A DNA stretch of 64,000 nt from Eunapius fragilis. Lineage: Eukaryota > Porifera > Demospongiae > Spongillida > Spongillidae. Of this stretch, positions 57,401 to 64,000 are shown piece after piece. The position numbers and the translations under genes are program-made. Where the stretch lies: assembly GCA_963681505.1 (NCBI GenBank), contig OY811972.1, positions 232,296-296,295 of the forward strand. The letters are read 5' to 3'. Under the pieces are notes generated by a model. That model made no database searches. It was not told where the DNA came from and was given only the letters and a program-made list of their open reading frames with translations. How positions within the stretch are numbered: the stretch's first letter is position 1; each line of letters opens with the position of its first letter.

Positions 57401-60400
57401 CTTAACAGGACAGTGTTCTTAGCCCAGGTCACCTCTTAACAGGGCAGTGTTCTTAGCCCAGGTCACCTCTTAACAGGACAGTGTTCTTAGCCCATGTCAT
57501 CTCTTAACAGGACAGTGTTCTTAGCCCAGGTCACCTCTTAACAGGACAGTGTTCTTAGCCCATGTCACCTCTTAACAGGACAGTGTTCTTAGCCCAGGTC
57601 ACCTCTTAACAGGACAGTGTTCTTAGCCCAGGTCACCTCTAACAGGGCAGTGTTCTTAGCCCATGTCACCTCTTAACAGGACAGTGTTCTTAGCCCAGGT
57701 CACCTCTTAACAGGACAGTGTTCTTAGCCCAGGTCACCTCCTAACAGGACAGTGTTCTTAGCCCATGTCACCTCTTAACAGGACAGTGTTCTTAGCCCAG
57801 GTCACCTCTTAACAGGACAGTGTTCTTAGCCCAGGTCACCTCCTAACAGGACAGTGTTCTTAGCCCAGGTCACCTCTTAACAGGACAGTGTTCTTAGCCC
57901 AGGGCACCTCTTAACAGGGCAGTGTTCTTAGCCCAGGTCATCTCCTAACAGGACAGTGTTCTTAGCCCAGGTCACCTCCTAACAGGGCAGTGTTCTTAGC
58001 CCAGGTCACCTCTTAACAGGACAGTGTTCTTAGCCCAGGTCACCTCTTAACAGGACAGTGTTCTTAGCCCAGGTCACCTCTTAACAGGGCAGTGTTCTTA
58101 GCCCAGGTCATCAGCTTTCTTGGGCAGATAGGTTCTGATGATAAGGGTTATGAAGCTTCATCTATGAGGGTTGCTTTGGTTTGCCTGGTTTGTGGGTTAC
58201 CACCACTGTAGTCTATTTCCTGGTCACTTGAGGGAAAGTTTATTGTCTCTATACCTCAAGTGTGACTTGCCCCCTGGTCCCCTGGTCCCTGGTCCCATAC
58301 ACATTCACTCATTCCACATGAAACTGCTTCATTTCTGTAACAGTTGCTGCATTTGATAGGAACTTATTTATCCTGGGTGAAGAAAGGGTTAACATAGCAT
58401 CCTGGGTGACCAAAGGGTTAACATGGCATCACGTCTCTTCACAGATGATAATTCCCAGACTAACTCATCCCCAGACCTACTCTCCCCTCCTCCCCTTCGT
58501 GCTGGCAAGCCAAGCAGTGTATATCAGGAAGAGCTCCATAGCAACCAAAAGCAGGATCATTCCCATGGTGATAGACAAGTGTAAGTTACTGTGTGTGGAT
58601 GTGTCCCTTCCCCTCCCTCTCCCCCCTCTCCATCCCTCCCTCTCTCTCCCTCCCTCTCTCTTTCCCTCTCCTCCTAGTCCTCCATTTACCTAACCATGAC
58701 TCCATAGATCATCTGATCACGTGATCTAGATCATTAGGTATTAAGCAGTCAGTTGTCAGTTGTAAGTACTGACTTGGTCACAGAGAAAACAACACACGCA
58801 TACATTGGTGACTGAGCGAGTTTTCATGACCTAGCCAGGTCTTCTGTAGGGCCCTATGAACTCTATGAATGCAGTTAGAGGCATGAGCTGACAGGGCTAC
58901 TACAATAGTCACCTGATTGGGGACACGCCTAAGATTGGATGTGCAATGAATGGACTTATGTACAGCTGTTTGGGTCATTGTTTGTAGCTCCTCCCTCCTG
59001 GATGATGTACAATCATTTAACCCCTCAGCTTACTTGATGGTTTCCATGGCACCCCTGTGATACCTTCAGAGGTTCATGCGTTGTCCATTGAAGAGCCTGT
59101 TGAAGGGTCACTCAGCTATGGGGAACACTCTTTGCAGGGGGACATCCCAGGTGGGCTCCAGATGGAGCAGCCGGATATTGAGGAAGAACAAGATGTGCTT
59201 GACAGCACACTGGAGAGTCACAGTGACCATGACAACCATGACCATGACGACCATGAGATGTCACTGTTTGATGAGCTCAAAGGTTTTTGTTCAATGAGTA
59301 TGTAAGCTACATAATGCTATCACACACATGCACCACACACACATCATCACACACACACATGCACCACACACACATCATCACACACATGCACCACACTCAC
59401 ATCACACACACATCATCACACACATGTACCACACACACATGCACCACACACACATCATCACACACATGCACCACACTCACATCACACACACATCATCACA
59501 CACATGCACCACACACATGCACCACACACACATGCACCACACACACATCATCACACACATGTGGCTGAAGATGTTGGTGGAATGGAAGAGATTATCACAG
59601 AGAATGAGCAGCTGAACATAGCCAAGTAAGGCTTCGTGTCATGTTATCCATTACATGTGGCCAGAGTAGTGGTAGGAGGGGCTTGTATCGTAACCAGGAA
59701 ATGAGTCGTCCAATTTGTGCTGTTTTTAGAACTGATTTGGTAAAACAAGTGGATGATGTCACTAATCAGCTCAGACAAGCCAATACGTGAGTCGTTGCCA
59801 TAGCAATGATCGCTGAGGGATGGACAATTCTGATGGTTCCCCCAGTTCCCTGGAGTCATTCAAAGCCCAGCTGGAGGAGGTGACCAGAGAGAGGGACGGA
59901 CTGCACACACAGCTCCAGGGAGCTGAGGGAGAAGCCAGGAAGCACAAACAGCTCTTCCTTGAGCTGCAAGAGAAAGCTCATGGGGAGGTGAGTGGGTGGG
60001 TGGAGAGGTGAGTGGGTGGGTGGAGAGGTGAGTGGGTGGAGAGAGGTGAGTGGGTGGGTGGAGAGGTAAGTGGGTGGAGAGGTGGTGGATAGATGGAGAG
60101 GTGAATGGGTGGAGAGGTGGGTGGATGTAGGGGTGGGTGGGTGGAGAGGTGAGTGGGTGGTGATGTGAGTGGGTGGAGAGGTGAGTAGGTGGAGAGGTGA
60201 GTGGGTGGAGAGGTGAGTGGGTGGAGAGGTGAGTGGAGGTATCTATGTTTGCCCTTAGCACACTGATGTGCTTACTGTAACTTATAAGCTTTCACTGTTC
60301 CCTCAGGTTTCAGAAGGAGCTGAAGGCACCAGGATTACCAGCCTTGAGGTGACTAGACTGCTGAGAGAAAGAAATGAGTTCAAAGAGAAGTACCTCTCAC

Positions 60401-63400
60401 TTCTAGAGCAGATCAGGTGACACCACCACTTAATGATGACCCTCCTATCCACACCACACCCCTTACCCCCTTAGCCTCTTCCCCAGCCCCTTCCCCAGCC
60501 TCTTCCCCAGTCTCTTCCCGCCCATCCATCCACACACTTTGCAATGCTTGCTGGGATGAAGGAAGGGGGAGGAGAGGTTGAGGGGAGGGGAGGGAGGAAC
60601 ACTGCTGATGTGTGCTGCCTCTCCTAGGATGAATGATGAGTTATTTATGTTCAAGAAGAAAGAAAAGGAAAAGAAGTCAAGATGGCTAGACTAGTACGTT
60701 GGGTGGACTAGTGAGGGTGAGGGTTACCCTTTTGACCCTCCTATCAGCTTTACAGCAGTGTTCAGCTCCACTAAGAGGAAACAGCTGGAGGATATGTATG
60801 CTGAGACCGCCTCCCCCAGGAAAATCCTCTTGAATGGCAGAGAGGGGGCTGATGAGGAGGATGGAAGGTAAGACTGGGGAGGAGGATGGAAGATAAGGCT
60901 GGGGAGGAGGGTGGAAGGTAAGACTGGGGAGGAGGGTGAAAGGTAAGACTGGGAAGGAGGATGGAAGGTAAGACTGGGAAGGAGGAAGGAAGGTAAGACT
61001 GGGGGTCTGAGTGGGTAGCCAGGGAAGGTACCAATGGTCCCATCCTGCTCCCATAGCTGTCCATTGCCTGGTGCTGTTGGCTACTCAAAGACAAGAACTA
61101 TCCCAACATTCAGAAGACTTACGCGTAAACAAGGTACCCTCATGGGTAAGGATGTTATGCTCTGTTACTAACCCCACCCCTCACAGAGGAAGCTTACTCG
61201 ACCTCAGCTAGCTGGGTTATTCCAGTGCATGAACACACCCATGACAATGGATCCCATGTGCCTCCTCCCCAGCCCTTCCTCCCTAATATCAATACATGTC
61301 GTCCTGTGAGCAGCCTTGAAGATGGGGGAGATGTAAGTGGGTGGGCTCTAAATAGGATACATAAGTTGATGGAGAAGTGGGCTCTAAATAGGGATACATT
61401 AAATGGATGGAGAGGTGGGCTCCAAATAGCATTTTGAGGTGACACCATTGTGCATGAAGATGTGCATTATTAGCTCCATATATGGTATTGTACATACCTA
61501 ATATCTCCATGTATGGTATTGTACATACCTAATATCTCCATGTATGGTATTGTACATACCTAATATCTCCATGTATGGGGCAGACATACTTTTAACTTGT
61601 TTCTCAGATCCTGTGTGCAGCAGCTGTCAATCCAGCTGTGTATTTGGAAGACTGTACATCAGCAATGAAGGTTAAGAAAGACTTCCCTGCAGCCAACACT
61701 TTCAGAGAAGGGGACGGGACCAGTACTAGTCTGATATGGGTGGTCACAGGGGTGCCCAGTCTTACAAAGGTAAAGGGGTGCCCAGTCTTATGTTGGTGGT
61801 CACAGGGGTGCCCAGCCTTTTGTGTGTTCCATGGGTGTGGCCAGATGGGAGGCATGCTGGGGGTGTGGCCAGATGGGAGGCATGCTGGGGATGAGTCCAT
61901 TCACGCAGCTCCTGGGTAGCCAAGGGGGTGGAGCCAGGGGGTCCCTAGTCCTCCACAGGGCAACACTGCTTGGGGGGGTAAGGACAGTTTTATTAACCCT
62001 TTGCTGCCCACGTAGGTCAGCATCATCGACGCTGCTACTGTGGGTGAGGTGATAGAAACATTCACCGTGTGTGCCACGCCCATCTGTTGCATCAGTGTTG
62101 TCCCGGGATTTGACCCCAAAGATCCTGAGGCCACAACAGGTGGGTGTGGTCATATAGGGTGGGCGTGTCACGCATGCAGGCAGCAAATGGGTGTGTTCAC
62201 ATGTCTTTTGATATGAATGTGAACACGTCTTTTGATATGAATGTGAACATGTGTTCATTATTCAGTTGGAGCCTTTGGTAACCCAGGTGGGTGTGGCTCA
62301 ACAAGGTGGGTGTGGCTCCTCAAAAGAATAGTTGCCTTGGAATTCATTAGCTCAACACGTGGCCACGCCCCGTCATAGTGGCCACGCCCCCACCATATAA
62401 TTCATAACCATGCCCGTATGTACAAACCCAGCTGTCATTACTATCTCCTCCCCAGGCCTTACAACGCGTAACAAGCAGTCGTCAAAGAAGCAGCGTAGCA
62501 GTAATGACGGAGCATCATCAAGAATGGCCACAGTATGGCTGGGTGCCCTGGATACTGGAGAGTGAGTGGGTGTGGGTGTGACAGTTATGTGTGTGGGCGT
62601 ACGTGTTTAATGATTCATTATTCTGCTATCCATCCATTTTGTTCATTTAACCCTTTGTGTTCCCTCCAAAGGCTGTACGTTCACTCAGCAGTAAGCAATT
62701 GGAAGAGGTGTATGCATGCCGACAAGCTCCAGTCTGGAATACAGGCCATCACGTGAGTCACGTGACCTGCTAGGGGGAGGGGTTAGTGATCACGTGAGTC
62801 ACGTGACCTGCTAGGGGGGGGGAGGGGTTAGTGTTTGGGACGGGCATGGCATTTTGGGGGGTTAAGTAAAGTCTGTTGGAGCAATGGCTCTGTAGGGGGT
62901 TAGTGCTCTCCTATTTCAGACACCTTGAAGGTAAAGCCTTTGCCCTGCTCAAGGACGCTACTCTGGCTGTTTTCAGACGGTTCACAGGTACTAGATTAAC
63001 CCCTTACATTCAATTTGACAAATGTCCTTATATGGCAAGCTGTTGTGTGTATGTGTTGTGCATGTGTGTGTGTTTGTGCAGTGCATGCTTACATTCAATT
63101 TGACAAATGTCCTTATATGGCAAGCTGTTGTGTGTATGTGTGTGCAGTGCTATGCTATTAGTTACGAAATAAAAATCAGGTGATCGTTGGAATGGAATTG
63201 ATTTCAGACGGAGAATGGGACTGGGACAACTACTCTATAGTCGTGCTGTGTCAGAAGAAGGACGCTCCAGTGACATGTCTCACTGCCACCAAGTTTAGCC
63301 TTTGGTGTGCAGTGGGGAACACTGTGTATGTGATAAACTCGAGGGTGCTTAAAATGGAGGTATGTCTGGGGGGGGGGGGTGGTCACTGTATGTGAAGGTG

Positions 63401-63671
63401 AGGGTCAGGTATGAAGACATTGCATACACGGGGCTGGTTGCTATGATATCCCATCATCTGTGACCACACCCAGTTTCTAATTACTCATCTGGTTGCCAGG
63501 CAACAATAATCGTTCACCCACAAAAGAAGGCAGAGGTCAACCAGATGGTGGCCATTGGAGAGGGGGTGTGGATTTCCTTCAAGTTCAGCTCAACCATCAA
63601 GCTGTTCCATTCGACAGCCTATAACAACATGCAGGACATTGACATTGGACCACAGATACACAAAGTGTTAT
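50870..63671 (+). CDS. JNK-interacting protein 3/4 scaffold orthologue (3' end outside the window)
   Basis: 24 coding exons, all phase-consistent: 50870-50932, 51264-51395, 51631-51726, 52381-52501, 52837-52907, 54189-54241, 54301-54461, 58445-58580, 59029-59282, 59571-59625, 59730-59786, 59846-59987, 60307-60416, 60628-60693, 60748-60867, 61057-61133, 61187-61332, 61608-61769, 62016-62139, 62456-62561, 62672-62752, 62920-62987, 63208-63359, 63500-63671; about 908 residues so far (vertebrate proteins about 1,320). JIP3/JIP4 scaffolds link JNK-pathway kinases and cargo to kinesin-1 and dynein. N terminus: SERV...IYEEFQSMI...LMPLVVSVLENLDS (RH1 domain), then a long coiled coil, an S/T-P-rich linker with a basic stretch (AKKRRQLPGTPKQKR), an acidic segment with MSLFDELK, a leucine-zipper coil, EVTRLLRERNEFKEKYLSLL (RH2), and a C-terminal beta-propeller with VWLGALDTGELYVHSAVSNW and GVWISFKFSSTIKLFHS. 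The exon 9 end is uncertain: 59,282 or 59,297 both fit. Confidence 0.93.
51398..51475. repeat. (TG)n microsatellite at the JIP exon 2 donor
   Basis: A TG run begins immediately after the donor gtgagtg of exon 2. Confidence 0.95.
51900..52075. repeat. Purine-rich GGGA(G/A)GGA repeats in JIP intron 3
   Basis: Imperfect purine-only tandem repeats on the plus strand. Confidence 0.8.
52502..52660. repeat. 20-bp repeats of the JIP exon 4 donor
   Basis: The intron starts gtgagtgggtggggagggaa and continues with about seven further 20-bp units, most of them containing gtgagtgggg, a donor-like sequence. Confidence 0.9.
52908..54090. repeat. 27-bp minisatellite filling JIP intron 5
   Basis: About 43 units of ctcatcatggaggtgggggt plus cattgac, with 24-bp and 21-bp variants. 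It begins within ten bases of the exon 5 donor. Each unit contains GAG|GTGGGG, a donor-like sequence. Confidence 0.95.
54443..55335. repeat. 28-bp minisatellite regenerating the JIP exon 7 donor
   Basis: About 31 units. Each contains a version of the last 19 exonic bases (GGGGCCATCATGGAGGGAG) followed by gtaagggga, that is, a full 5' splice site. Confidence 0.97.
55600..58112. repeat. 34-bp minisatellite in JIP intron 7
   Basis: About 74 units of aggtcacctcttaacaggac plus agtgttcttagccc, some lacking one or two bases. CTCTTAACAG in each unit resembles a splice acceptor. Confidence 0.97.
59310..59562. repeat. ACACATGCACC / CATCATCACAC repeats in JIP intron 9
   Basis: CA-rich tandem repeats that run up to the exon 10 acceptor region. 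No AG lies within the last CA run, so the acceptor is the GCTGAAG at 59,564-59,570. Confidence 0.9.
59982..60240. repeat. Repeats of the JIP exon 12 donor
   Basis: About 13 imperfect units, 16-20 bp, of gtgagtgggtgggtggagag. The true boundary GGGGAG|gtgagtggg recurs as GGAGAG|gtgagtggg. Confidence 0.93.
60855..61005. repeat. 25-bp repeats of the JIP exon 15 donor
   Basis: About six units of GGAGGATGGAAG|gtaagactgggga. The first 12 bases are the end of exon 15. Confidence 0.95.
61460..61575. repeat. 36-bp repeat in JIP intron 17
   Basis: Three near-identical units of ATGGTATTGTACATACCTAA plus TATCTCCATGT. Confidence 0.9.
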
Positions 63672-63759
63672 GTAAGTGAACGTGTATGTCACATGATGTT
63701 CATGATGACCTGTCTGTGTGTCATAACTGCTTCTGCCCTGTTATTATAATTCTTCTCTA

Positions 63760-64000
<241 letters not shown>

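Noticed and set aside
55600-58112. CRISPR-like array
   Set aside because: Units of 34 bp directly abut one another with no unique spacers, and the context is an intron of an animal gene.
59287-59615. Histidine/threonine-rich frames
   Set aside because: Translations of CA-rich intronic repeats between JIP exons 9 and 10.

Overview
This is a eukaryotic, metazoan window. It has intron-rich genes with GT-AG introns, interstitial TTAGGG telomeric repeats, and clear animal orthologues: the translation initiation factor eIF4E and a JIP3/JIP4-type JNK/motor scaffold. Transposon debris, homopolymer G runs and minisatellites are very abundant. Crinkler-like genes (ubiquitin-like domain plus nuclease, and kinase-like proteins) beside metazoan genes suggest a non-bilaterian animal, most likely a sponge, but this cannot be proved from the window. 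I rebuilt gene models by hand, using GT-AG signals, codon phase across each junction and family similarity.

Layout. (1) Positions 1 to about 36,190 are a segmental triplication. Block A is at 41-6,170, 15,313-21,100 and 29,873-36,190. Each copy has an intact three-exon kinase-like gene, two foldback elements, a hAT transposon remnant on the minus strand and a 40-bp perfect palindrome. Block B (8,860-15,312 and 23,975-29,872) separates the copies and carries an E-box minisatellite, a foldback element of about 490 bp, a decayed minus-strand coding relic and a MITE. The spacers also hold copy-specific cargo: a ubiquitin-like/nuclease gene (7,465-8,535) in the first and the last two exons of a G6PD gene (23,681-23,905) in the second. 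(2) 36,191-44,248 is a complete nine-exon eIF4E gene with a 17-nt microexon. Its upstream region also occurs as a beheaded copy at about 21,096-22,470. (3) 44,569-48,979 is an eight-exon gene for a secreted glycoprotein of no family I recognise. (4) 50,870 to the window end is a JIP3/4 orthologue with 24 coding exons visible; the 3' end lies outside the window.

The most unusual structure is in the introns of the three plus-strand genes from 36 to 64 kb. Most long introns are made of minisatellites, and several of these begin exactly on a splice junction and repeat it. The repeat unit contains the exon end plus the 5' splice site (JIP exons 4, 7, 12, 15; eIF4E exon 8) or the 3' splice site (eIF4E exon 6). 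One intron carries about 31 copies of its own donor followed by about 74 copies of an acceptor-like 34-mer. Nearly all very long uninterrupted reading frames in the window are translations of these repeats and are not genes.
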